Assembly (NCBI RefSeq): GCF_037976825.1
Contig: NZ_CP150269.1
Span: 1-10,000 of the forward strand
Reading direction: 5' to 3'
DNA: 10,000 nucleotides
DNA from: Paenibacillus sp. FSL K6-1330
GTDB lineage: Bacteria; Bacillota; Bacilli; Paenibacillales; Paenibacillaceae
The notes under the pieces were generated by a model that worked only from the letters and a program-made list of their open reading frames with translations, ran no database searches and was not told the DNA's origin. How positions within the stretch are numbered: the stretch's first letter is position 1; every line of letters begins with the position of its first letter. A program made the translations under genes and the position numbers. Positions 1 to 7,673 of the stretch are shown piece after piece.

Positions 1-1347
1 TTGGAAAGCCATACTTCCGAATTATGGCAAGAAATATTATCGATCATACAAACCAAGCTGAGTAAACCGAGTTTTGACACTTGGTTTAAAGCGACCAAGG
101 CATTGACCATTAACGATCACTCCGTCGTCATTTCAGCACCGACAACGTTTGCTGTGGAATGGCTGGAGAGCCGATACACCAAGCTGGTTAGTGCAACCGT
201 ACTGGAGGTGGTGGGCAAACAGGTGGATGTCCGCTTTGTCATTGAAGAGGCTAAAGGACACGAACCTGTGCCGCAGCAGCCCTCGCCGCCGCTTGAAATA
301 TCCGGGGAAGAAATTCAGTCTCATATGCTGAATCCGAAGTATACGTTTGATACCTTTGTCATCGGTTCTGGCAACCGGTTCGCGCATGCTGCCTCGCTCG
401 CTGTTGCTGAAGCTCCGGCTAAGGCGTATAACCCATTATTCCTATATGGTGGAGTTGGTCTTGGAAAAACGCACTTGATGCATGCGATCGGCCACTATAT
501 TTTGGAGCACAATCCCAGCAGTAGAGTCGTATATATTTCCTCCGAGAAATTCACCAACGAGTTCATCAACTCCATTCGGGATAACCGCGCTGAAAGCTTC
601 CGCAACAAGTACCGTAGCGTCGATATTCTGCTCATTGACGATATTCAGTTCTTGGCAGGCAAAGAATCGACGCAGGAGGAATTTTTCCACACGTTTAACG
701 CCCTGCACGAAGAGCGGAAGCAGATTATCATATCCAGTGACCGTCCGCCTAAGGAGATACCGACGCTGGAAGAACGGCTCCGTTCCCGGTTCGAATGGGG
801 ATTGATCACCGATATTCAACCACCGGATCTAGAGACGCGGATCGCTATTCTTCGCAAGAAAGCGAAAGCCGAGAATCTGGATATTCCGAACGAAGCCATG
901 ATGTATATCGCCAATCAGATCGATACGAACATTCGTGAGCTCGAAGGTGCCCTGATCCGTGTCGTTGCCTATTCCTCCCTAACCAATCAGGACGTAACCA
1001 CGCATCTGGCAGCCGAAGCCCTGAAGGATATTATTCCGTCCAGTCGGCCGCGAATGATTACGATTCAGGACATCCAGCAAAAGGTCGGCGAGTATTACAA
1101 CCTGAGGCTGGAAGACTTCAAAGCCCGCAAACGGACCAAAGCCGTCGCGTTTCCGCGGCAAATTGCCATGTACCTATCCCGTGAATTAACCGACTATTCC
1201 CTTCCCAAGATCGGAGAAGCATTCGGAGGCCGGGATCATACCACTGTCATACATGCCCATGAGAAGATTACCCAATCTCTGAAAAATGACCAGGAGCTGT
1301 TTAAAGTGGTCAATAATATTACGGAGAAAATCAAAAATCCAACCTGA
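1..1347 (+). CDS. dnaA: Chromosomal replication initiator protein DnaA
   Basis: DnaA is the AAA+ ATPase that binds DnaA boxes at oriC, assembles as a filament on one strand, opens the duplex and recruits the helicase. The protein is 448 residues, about the length of B. subtilis DnaA. Domain I is roughly residues 1-85 (its [10 protein letters not shown] stretch is typical), followed by a short linker. The AAA+ domain begins near 110 and contains Walker [10 protein letters not shown] (150-158) and Walker B LLIDDIQF with D213/D214. Domain IV carries the DNA-binding signature [14 protein letters not shown], with DHTT at 412-415. Base 1 is a TTG start codon and the N-terminus aligns well with family members, so I take the gene as complete. 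Its ribosome binding site and promoter lie outside the window. The gene is followed directly by its origin sequences, the usual Bacillales arrangement. Identification is certain; the exact start is likely but not provable here. Confidence 0.98.
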   Translation: MESHTSELWQEILSIIQTKLSKPSFDTWFKATKALTINDHSVVISAPTTFAVEWLESRYTKLVSATVLEVVGKQVDVRFVIEEAKGHEPVPQQPSPPLEISGEEIQSHMLNPKYTFDTFVIGSGNRFAHAASLAVAEAPAKAYNPLFLYGGVGLGKTHLMHAIGHYILEHNPSSRVVYISSEKFTNEFINSIRDNRAESFRNKYRSVDILLIDDIQFLAGKESTQEEFFHTFNALHEERKQIIISSDRPPKEIPTLEERLRSRFEWGLITDIQPPDLETRIAILRKKAKAENLDIPNEAMMYIANQIDTNIRELEGALIRVVAYSSLTNQDVTTHLAAEALKDIIPSSRPRMITIQDIQQKVGEYYNLRLEDFKARKRTKAVAFPRQIAMYLSRELTDYSLPKIGEAFGGRDHTTVIHAHEKITQSLKNDQELFKVVNNITEKIKNPT

Positions 1348-1360
1348 ACAAGTTCAAAGC

Positions 1361-1389
1361 CTATGCACAATCTATACACATGTGGATAG
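1361..1389. promoter_or_regulatory. Cluster of three near-consensus DnaA boxes
   Basis: Three 9-mers lie almost end to end. CTATGCACA at 1361-1369 (+) and CTATACACA at 1372-1380 (+) each differ from TTATCCACA at positions 1 and 5. TGTGGATAG at 1381-1389 is CTATCCACA on the - strand and has one mismatch. The second and third boxes abut and face each other. The single-mismatch box is probably a medium-affinity site and the other two weaker; affinity is inferred from sequence only. Confidence 0.75.
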
Positions 1390-1415
1390 GCTTAATTTTA
1401 TGCCTTTTCTGGGGC

Positions 1416-1424
1416 TTATCCACA
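1416..1424 (+). promoter_or_regulatory. Perfect DnaA box beside the unwinding element
   Basis: The sequence is exactly TTATCCACA. It lies 12 bases before the first DnaA-trio triplet, separated by a short GC-rich step. This is where the box that anchors the DnaA filament onto the trios would be expected, so this is probably the key high-affinity site of the unwinding region. Confidence 0.9.
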
Positions 1425-1436
1425 TATTCAGTGCCC

Positions 1437-1480
1437 CTATTACTATTACTAATAATAATTAATAAATAATTTAACCATAA
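1437..1480. other. DnaA-trio element and AT-rich DNA unwinding element
   Basis: Reading from 1437 the + strand is CTA TTA CTA TTA CTA, so the opposite strand read 3' to 5' is GAT AAT GAT AAT GAT. That gives five consecutive triplets fitting the DnaA-trio pattern (purine, A, T/A) known from B. subtilis, where the DnaA filament grips single-stranded DNA. After 1451 the triplets lose the pattern but the DNA stays almost pure A/T to 1480, which suits the melting region. Confidence 0.8.
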
Positions 1481-1531
1481 AGAGGGGAATCCTCTTGGCA
1501 TTCGCCAAGTGAAAAAACCCCTCTCATTTTT
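1481..1531 (+). terminator. Terminator-like hairpin ahead of dnaN
   Basis: An outer stem AGAGGGG (1481-1487) pairs with CCCCTCT (1518-1524). An inner stem CTTGGC (1494-1499) pairs with GCCAAG (1504-1509) around the loop ATTC. The sequence then continues CA and five T (1527-1531). A smaller alternative pairing, AGAGG (1481-1485) with CCTCT (1491-1495), would break the outer stem. It ends only 4 bases before the dnaN ribosome binding site, so it could end part of the dnaA transcription or act as a leader attenuator for dnaN. The T run is short and the interior loop is large, so termination may be partial. Confidence 0.6.
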
Positions 1532-1549
1532 CCGTAAGGAGTGAAATTG

Positions 1550-2692
1550 ATGAAAATCAGCATATTAAAAAATGTATTAAACGAATCCATTCAACACGTA
1601 TCCAAGGCGATTTCCAGCCGAACCACAATTCCGATCCTCAGCGGCATTAAACTGGATGTCACCTATTCGGGTGTCACACTAACTGCTAGCGATACTGATA
1701 TTTCCATTCAATCGTTTATTCCTGCGGAAGATGAGAAGCATACCATCGTCCAAGTAGAACAGCCTGGTAGTGTTGTGCTGCCAGCCAAATTTTTTGTTGA
1801 AATCATCAAGAAACTCCCTTCCCAAGAAATCCAGATGGAGGTAAAAGAAAACTTCCACACCTTTATCTCTTCGGGAGCTACGGAAATTCAGATGGTGGGT
1901 TTGGACCCGGAAGAATTCCCTGTATTGCCTAACATCGAAGACAGCCAAACCGTTTCTTTGCCTGGAGATCTGCTGAAAAATATGATCAAGCAAACGGTAT
2001 TCTCCATTTCCACCCATGAAACAACGCCTATTTTGACTGGGGTATTATGGAGTCTGAACGACAATGAGCTGAAATTTACCGCTACAGACCGTCACAGATT
2101 GGCAACTCGCTCCGCACAGCTGGACAATGCGCAGGACATTTCGTTCAACAATGTCGTTATTGCGGGTAAAACGCTGAATGAGCTGAGCAAAATCATTCCG
2201 GACCAAAATACGCTGGTTGATATCGTTGTGGCCGATAATCAGGTATTATTTAAAATTGACCGTGTTCTGTTCTATTCCCGTATACTGGACGGCATTTATC
2301 CCGATACTTCTAGAATTATTCCAACATCGCATAAAACAGAACTCGTTTTGGACACAAAAAAATTAAGCGAGTCGATCGACCGCGCTTACCTGCTCTCCAA
2401 AGAGGAGAAAACGAACATTGTTCTCCTGCAAACGATGGAACATGGCGGCATTGAGATCTCTTCCAGCTCTTCCGAGCTTGGTAAAGTGCGTGAAGAATTG
2501 GATCTGGTCGATTTCAAAGGGGAGCCGCTGCGCATCTCGTTCAACTCCAAATATATGCTGGACGTGCTCAAGGTGGTTGAAAGTGAACAGCTGATGATCG
2601 CTTTCATGGGAGTTATGAGCCCGATCATTCTTAAACCGCTCGACGACAGCAAGAGCCAATATATTATTCTGCCGTACCGTACGGCCAATTAA
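1550..2692 (+). CDS. dnaN: DNA polymerase III beta subunit (sliding clamp)
   Basis: DnaN forms the ring-shaped dimer that encircles DNA and tethers DNA polymerase III and many repair proteins. From the ATG at 1550 the protein is 380 residues, close to the 378 of B. subtilis. It aligns along the whole length: an N-terminal segment with SSRTTIPILSGIK, the middle segment with LLKNMIKQTVFSIST and TPILTGVLW, ATDRHRLATR, and the C-terminal ILPYRT ending. AAGGAG at 1536-1541 is 8 bases before the ATG at 1550, which decides this start over an in-frame GTG at 1541 that overlaps the Shine-Dalgarno. It directly follows oriC and begins a compact run of five co-directional genes ending with gyrB. The hairpin at 1481-1531 lies in its leader. 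I see no clear sigma-A promoter in the AT-rich spacer, so dnaN may be read partly from dnaA. Confidence 0.98.
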   Translation: MKISILKNVLNESIQHVSKAISSRTTIPILSGIKLDVTYSGVTLTASDTDISIQSFIPAEDEKHTIVQVEQPGSVVLPAKFFVEIIKKLPSQEIQMEVKENFHTFISSGATEIQMVGLDPEEFPVLPNIEDSQTVSLPGDLLKNMIKQTVFSISTHETTPILTGVLWSLNDNELKFTATDRHRLATRSAQLDNAQDISFNNVVIAGKTLNELSKIIPDQNTLVDIVVADNQVLFKIDRVLFYSRILDGIYPDTSRIIPTSHKTELVLDTKKLSESIDRAYLLSKEEKTNIVLLQTMEHGGIEISSSSSELGKVREELDLVDFKGEPLRISFNSKYMLDVLKVVESEQLMIAFMGVMSPIILKPLDDSKSQYIILPYRTAN

Positions 2693-2694
2693 AG

Positions 2695-2805
2695 TTATCC
2701 CCATGTTGATAGGGATGAAAGGACGAAGTCATGAAACAAATATTTATCCACAGTGAATATATCAAGCTGGATCAGTTCTTGAAGCTTTCAGATTGCGTAT
2801 CCACA
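2695..2805. promoter_or_regulatory. Second group of DnaA boxes across the dnaN-yaaA junction
   Basis: A perfect TTATCCACA lies at 2744-2752 inside the first codons of yaaA. GTATCCACA at 2797-2805 has one mismatch and TTATCCCCA at 2695-2703, in the spacer after dnaN, has one mismatch. All three are on the + strand, at roughly 50-base intervals. A perfect 9-mer is expected far less than once in 10 kb over both strands, so the grouping is notable, although two of the three lie in coding sequence. They may be extra DnaA-binding sites for origin control or for regulating this operon; function is inferred. Confidence 0.5.
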
Positions 2806-2946
2806 GGTGGGATGGCGAAGGCACTGCTGCAGGAAGGAGCAGTTCTGGTCAACGACGAAAAGGAAGAGCGGCGCGGACGCAAACTGGTACCTGGCGACAT
2901 TGTCAAGGTGGAGGATTGCGGAACGTTTCAGGTGGCAGCACAATAG
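2731..2946 (+). CDS. yaaA: S4-domain RNA-binding protein YaaA
   Basis: This 71-residue protein has the same length as B. subtilis YaaA and matches its core, for example LDQFLKL near the N-terminus, GGMAK around residues 26-30, VLVNDE and RRGRKLVPGD in the second half. The fold is an S4 domain, a small RNA-binding module also found in ribosomal protein S4 and pseudouridine synthases. The B. subtilis homologue has been linked to ribosome assembly, which I state from memory. AAAGGA at 2718-2723 is 7 bases before the ATG. The gene sits 38 bases after dnaN and 56 bases before recF, so it is almost certainly co-transcribed. A perfect DnaA box covers codons 5-8. In databases it is often named only as S4 domain-containing protein, and the symbol rlbA is also used. 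Confidence 0.95.
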   Translation: MKQIFIHSEYIKLDQFLKLSDCVSTGGMAKALLQEGAVLVNDEKEERRGRKLVPGDIVKVEDCGTFQVAAQ

Positions 2947-3002
2947 ACAGCCTCCCGCAGCCGCTTTGGCGCTACGCGCGGAAGACGAGGGAGAGGATAA
3001 GC

Positions 3003-4115
3003 TTGTTTGTCAAAAATGTCAGCCTGCAGCACTATCGAAACTACGAGAAGCTGCAGCTTGAGGCGTTTGGTGACGTTAATTTGATTATCGGACGCAATGC
3101 TCAGGGAAAGACGAATTTGATGGAGGCGCTCTTCGTGCTTGCTTTAACGAAGAGCCACCGTACCTCCAAGGATCGCGAATTGATTGGATTCGACCAATCC
3201 AGTGCCCATATATCAGCCGAGATCGACCGCAAGTACGGAGCTTTGAAGCTGGAGCTGAGCTTATCCCAGCAGGGGAAGAAAGCAAAAATCAATGGACTTG
3301 AGCAGCGGAAGCTTAGCGATTTCATCGGCTCGCTCAATGTCGTAATGTTTGCTCCCGAGGATCTGGAGATTGTCAAAGGCACGCCGGGGGTTCGCCGCCG
3401 GTTTCTTGACATGGAGATCGGCCAGGTGGCACCAAGCTACTTGTTTCATCTGCAGCAATACCAGAAGGTGCTCGTGCAGCGTAACAATCTGCTGAAGCAA
3501 TTGTGGGGGAAGGGCAGCGCCGAACAAGCGATGCTGGACATTTGGAACAGCCAATTGGCAGAACATGGTGTTAAAATCGTCAAGAAGAGGAAACAATTTA
3601 TAAAAAAGCTGCAAAAGTGGGCTGAAAGCATCCATCAGGGAATTACAAACGGCCTGGAAGAGCTCTCTTTACACTACCTTCCGTCCTTTGCTGACGCGGA
3701 GGAAGAAGATGAAGCTGTCTTATTTGAGACATTTATGATAAAATTATCACAAATGAAAGAGCAAGAAATACGGCGTGGTATGACATTGGCAGGTCCTCAT
3801 CGAGATGATCTGGCTTTTTATATTAATGGCAAAGAAGTCCAAACGTATGGATCTCAAGGTCAGCAGCGGACGACGGCGCTATCTTTGAAACTGGCTGAAA
3901 TCGAGCTGATACAGGAAGAGATCGGTGAATATCCGGTGCTGCTTCTGGATGATGTGCTTTCTGAATTGGATCCGTACCGGCAGACACAATTGATCGAGAC
4001 ATTCCAGAGCAAAGTGCAGACATTCATCACGGCGACGGGCATTGAGAGTTTGAATACCGACAAATTGAAGGGTGCCAGCATTTTTCATGTCCATGACGGA
4101 CAGGTGGGCTCTTAA
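3003..4115 (+). CDS. recF: DNA replication and repair protein RecF
   Basis: RecF is an SMC-like ABC ATPase that binds gapped DNA and, with RecO and RecR, helps RecA load at stalled or damaged forks. From the TTG at 3003 the protein is 370 residues, the same as B. subtilis RecF. It shows the Walker A GRNAQGKT (30-37), the family motif RRRFLDMEIGQ, the ABC signature region SQGQQRTTALSLK starting at S284, and Walker B LLLDDVLSELD with D316/D317. The frame is open upstream to an ATG at 2793, but that would overlap most of yaaA. The TTG is preferred because GAGGGAGAGG (2987-2996) is 6 bases upstream and FVKNVSLQHYRNY is the expected N-terminus. Its stop codon overlaps the ribosome binding site of remB, which points to coupled expression. 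Confidence 0.97.
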   Translation: MFVKNVSLQHYRNYEKLQLEAFGDVNLIIGRNAQGKTNLMEALFVLALTKSHRTSKDRELIGFDQSSAHISAEIDRKYGALKLELSLSQQGKKAKINGLEQRKLSDFIGSLNVVMFAPEDLEIVKGTPGVRRRFLDMEIGQVAPSYLFHLQQYQKVLVQRNNLLKQLWGKGSAEQAMLDIWNSQLAEHGVKIVKKRKQFIKKLQKWAESIHQGITNGLEELSLHYLPSFADAEEEDEAVLFETFMIKLSQMKEQEIRRGMTLAGPHRDDLAFYINGKEVQTYGSQGQQRTTALSLKLAEIELIQEEIGEYPVLLLDDVLSELDPYRQTQLIETFQSKVQTFITATGIESLNTDKLKGASIFHVHDGQVGS

Positions 4116-4128
4116 GGAGTGATTCCAT

Positions 4129-6317
<2,189 letters not shown>

Positions 6318-6328
6318 GGTTTTCATTC

Positions 6329-6381
6329 AAAAAGGGGCATCCCAAGGTCTGCGAAGGCCTCAGGGCTGCCCCTTTATTTTT
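6329..6381. terminator. Bidirectional rho-independent terminator after gyrB
   Basis: AAAGGGGCA (6331-6339) pairs perfectly with TGCCCCTTT (6367-6375), a 9-base-pair stem. Inner pairs such as CCC (6341-6343) with GGG (6363-6365) and AGG (6345-6347) with CCT (6358-6360) extend it. On the + strand it ends in TTTATTTTT, which terminates gyrB 11 bases after its stop codon. On the - strand the run of A at 6329-6333 becomes a T tail, so the same hairpin can end transcription of the opposed gene whose stop is at 6451. The 69 bases between this and that stop hold nothing else I recognise. Confidence 0.9.
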
Positions 6382-6450
6382 ACGATGGATGCTGGATTTG
6401 GTGTACACGCCATATAACCAAATTTGGGGGATTAATTAATATATCGTATG

Positions 6451-7263
6451 CTAACCGGTCTTTTTGACTTTTTTCTTGCTTGATAAGTTACGCCCATAAG
6501 CGGTCGCATATTTTTTTACTTGATTGTAGATGCTCGGATCTTTGAAAAATTTCTTGAACGGGAACAGTGCAGGTTTGGTATTAACCTCTAAGATCCAGAT
6601 GTTCCAGCGACCGTCAATGGCAATATCCAAGCCGATTTCTTTCAGATTGGGATAGGATTTCTGCAGCTGGGCTGCGACATTCACCCCAAGCGTATTCAGC
6701 TCTCTTCGGATATTCTCTGCCTCTTCTGCCGTCATATGCTCGGTCATCAGCGGTTTATAGTGTTGAACCACGCCGCCGCTGTGATGGTTGGTAATGATTT
6801 TATTCTTGGCCGCCACCCGCCCGATTATTCCTGTGCTCACCCACTGACCCGATGGACTTTTCTGTGTAAGTACTCGAAGATCAAAGGGGTTACCCTTATG
6901 ACTAAGCAGATGGATGCCTTGCTGAATCAGATACGTCTGGCCCTGGAACAGAGTGCTCAGTGTTTTATGGAGACTCTCCAGAGAGGTAAATATTTCGGTT
7001 TTCTGTTCATAACGAAGCTTGTAGGAAGTAGTCGTGGTTTCGTCGGCATCATCGTTTTGGGAATGGAGCTGCTCGACTGACATGACGCCCATACCGTAGG
7101 TTCCCCGGTCAGGCTTGATATACACAAGCGTATGTGTACCGAGCATGTCTTCAAGCGCCTCCAATGAATATTGGCGGGTGGAGGGAACATAAGAGACGAG
7201 ACCTTTATTTTTCAAGAGTATTTTCGTTTTCGCCCACTTGCTTGCAACGCGTTGAATAGTCAA
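6451..7263 (-). CDS. YheC/YheD-family ATP-grasp protein (spore coat-associated type)
   Basis: This 270-residue protein belongs to the ATP-grasp superfamily and most resembles the YheC/YheD group, which is associated with the endospore coat in Bacillales. ATP-grasp enzymes usually join a carboxylate to an amine or thiol with ATP; the substrate of this group is unknown to me. Visible features are KPDRGTYGMGVM (K50-M61, nucleotide-binding lysine and glycine-rich loop), LIQQGI (112-117), DLRVLTQ (128-134), GLDIAIDGRW (D213) and ILEVNTKP (E226, N228), with D213, E226 and N228 as likely metal ligands. All key residues look intact. It is shorter than many family members because the N-terminal extension is missing. 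The start is TTG at 7263, with AAAGGA nine bases upstream; a nearby ATG at 7267 is out of frame. A basic tail (SSKKKVKK) ends the protein. It is the only - strand gene here and separates gyrB from gyrA. A possible sigma-E promoter lies near 7402-7430. Confidence 0.85.
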   Translation of the reverse strand: MTIQRVASKWAKTKILLKNKGLVSYVPSTRQYSLEALEDMLGTHTLVYIKPDRGTYGMGVMSVEQLHSQNDDADETTTTSYKLRYEQKTEIFTSLESLHKTLSTLFQGQTYLIQQGIHLLSHKGNPFDLRVLTQKSPSGQWVSTGIIGRVAAKNKIITNHHSGGVVQHYKPLMTEHMTAEEAENIRRELNTLGVNVAAQLQKSYPNLKEIGLDIAIDGRWNIWILEVNTKPALFPFKKFFKDPSIYNQVKKYATAYGRNLSSKKKVKKTG

Positions 7264-7295
7264 CCATCTTCATCCTTTCCAGCTGTATGATGTGA

Positions 7296-7317
7296 GTGAC
7301 AGGATTTTGCCTGTCGC
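7296..7317 (-). promoter_or_regulatory. Hairpin in the leader of the ATP-grasp gene
   Basis: GACAGG (7298-7303) and CCTGTC (7310-7315) form a perfect 6-base-pair stem with a 6-base loop, extended by a G-T and a G-C pair to 7296 and 7317. It lies about 30 bases upstream of the TTG start, between the candidate promoter and the ribosome binding site on the - strand. It has no T tail, so it is not a terminator. It could affect translation or be a protein-binding site, but stems of this size also occur by chance. Confidence 0.3.
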
Positions 7318-7397
7318 GTAATACAAACTCGTGTTGATCCGGTTGATTTGAAAGAATGGGGCCATCTCCAGCAAGAGAGCCTATACCCGGAAAACAT

Positions 7398-7426
7398 AGG
7401 ACAAGTATGACAAACAGTGGTATAAT
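7398..7426 (+). promoter_or_regulatory. Candidate sigma-A promoter, distal, toward gyrA
   Basis: A perfect -10 hexamer TATAAT (7421-7426) is preceded by AGGACA (7398-7403, four of six matches to TTGACA) with a 17-base spacer. Transcription would start near 7433 and give gyrA a leader of about 240 bases. It overlaps the opposed sigma-E-like promoter of the ATP-grasp gene. Confidence 0.5.
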
Positions 7427-7430
7427 ATAA
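7402..7430 (-). promoter_or_regulatory. Candidate sigma-E-like promoter of the ATP-grasp gene
   Basis: On the - strand, TTATATT (7430-7424) matches the sigma-E -35 pattern KMATATT at six of seven positions. It is followed after 14 bases by CATACTTG (7409-7402), which shares CATAC with the sigma-E -10 CATACAMT but misses the last three positions. The start would fall near 7395, giving a leader of about 130 bases. Sigma-E drives mother-cell genes during sporulation, which fits a coat-associated product. The weak -10 keeps this tentative. Confidence 0.35.
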
Positions 7431-7525
7431 AGATGTGATGATACGAAAAGTCCTGTGCAATGCATTGTATGTGAAAAGGGGCACGGAGGACAGGGCGTAT
7501 ATCCCGGTTTCCGGGCAAAATCATT

Positions 7526-7572
7526 CTTTCACTTGATCCATCCCGTGTTTAATTGTGCACGGTTTGTGAAAG
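7526..7572. repeat. Nested inverted repeats around the gyrA -35 region
   Basis: CTTTCAC (7526-7532) is the inverse of GTGAAAG (7566-7572), and inside it CCGTG (7543-7547) is the inverse of CACGG (7558-7562). The inner repeat overlaps the proximal -35 and the outer one ends 4 bases before the -10. Such a layout could be an operator, or fold in RNA made from the distal promoter. Each repeat on its own is within chance expectation. Confidence 0.3.
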
Positions 7573-7581
7573 TAATATAAT
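7553..7581 (+). promoter_or_regulatory. Candidate sigma-A promoter, proximal, for gyrA
   Basis: TATAAT (7576-7581) is a perfect -10. TTGTGC (7553-7558) keeps the TTG of the -35 and is spaced by 17 bases. The start would be near 7588, leaving a leader of about 85 bases before the gyrA ATG. The good -10 and weak -35 suggest it may depend on supercoiling or an activator, which is inference. Confidence 0.55.
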
Positions 7582-7673
7582 AAAGGTTAGTGCGTTTTTA
7601 GGTTTCTGATCACTATTCTGCTTTTTTCACATAGATCAAGGCATGGTTGATAGGAAAATGAAGGAGGTCCAGC

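Larger units (their letters stand above)
1348..1480. other. Replication origin oriC (dnaA-dnaN spacer)
   Basis: The spacer between dnaA and dnaN holds the ordered parts of a Firmicute unwinding region: DnaA boxes (1361-1389), a perfect DnaA box (1416-1424), a short GC-rich step (about 1431-1437), DnaA-trio triplets (1437-1451) and an AT-rich stretch in which only 4 of 43 bases (1438-1480) are G or C. This is the position of the downstream part of oriC in B. subtilis. B. subtilis also has DnaA-box clusters upstream of dnaA; that side is outside this window, so the origin seen here is probably only its unwinding half. Confidence 0.9.
7264..7673. other. 410-base intergenic regulatory region before gyrA
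   Basis: This spacer separates the start of the - strand ATP-grasp gene from the start of gyrA. It holds a hairpin in the ATP-grasp leader, overlapping opposed promoter sequences near 7398-7430, a second + strand promoter at 7553-7581, nested inverted repeats around 7526-7572, and the gyrA ribosome binding site. I see no tRNA, riboswitch or convincing gene in it. Short open frames occur on both strands but lack ribosome binding sites. Confidence 0.7.

Noticed and set aside
683..691. DnaA-box-like TTTTCCACA inside dnaA
   Set aside because: It has one mismatch at an important position and encodes the conserved EEFFHT segment, so coding constraint explains it.
1541..1549. GTG start for dnaN at 1541
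   Set aside because: The GTG overlaps the Shine-Dalgarno AAGGAG, while the ATG at 1550 is well spaced and gives the usual N-terminus.
2793..3002. N-terminal extension of recF to an ATG at 2793
   Set aside because: It would overlap yaaA in another frame; the TTG at 3003 has a ribosome binding site and gives the normal 370-residue RecF.
6418..6427. Palindrome CCAAATTTGG downstream of the ATP-grasp gene
   Set aside because: Short, A/T-centred, with no T tail; the hairpin at 6329-6381 is the better terminator for this gene.
7458..7467. Palindrome CAATGCATTG
   Set aside because: A single 10-base palindrome with no repeat partner or clear relation to a promoter element.
7503..7515. CCCGG-TTT-CCGGG hairpin in the gyrA upstream region
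   Set aside because: Only 5 pairs with a 3-base loop and no T run on the + strand. It resembles a Noc site slightly but lacks one central base and the flanks.
7438..7536. Short + strand frame of 32 codons downstream of the distal gyrA promoter
   Set aside because: No ribosome binding site, no recognisable sequence, and the length is ordinary for chance.
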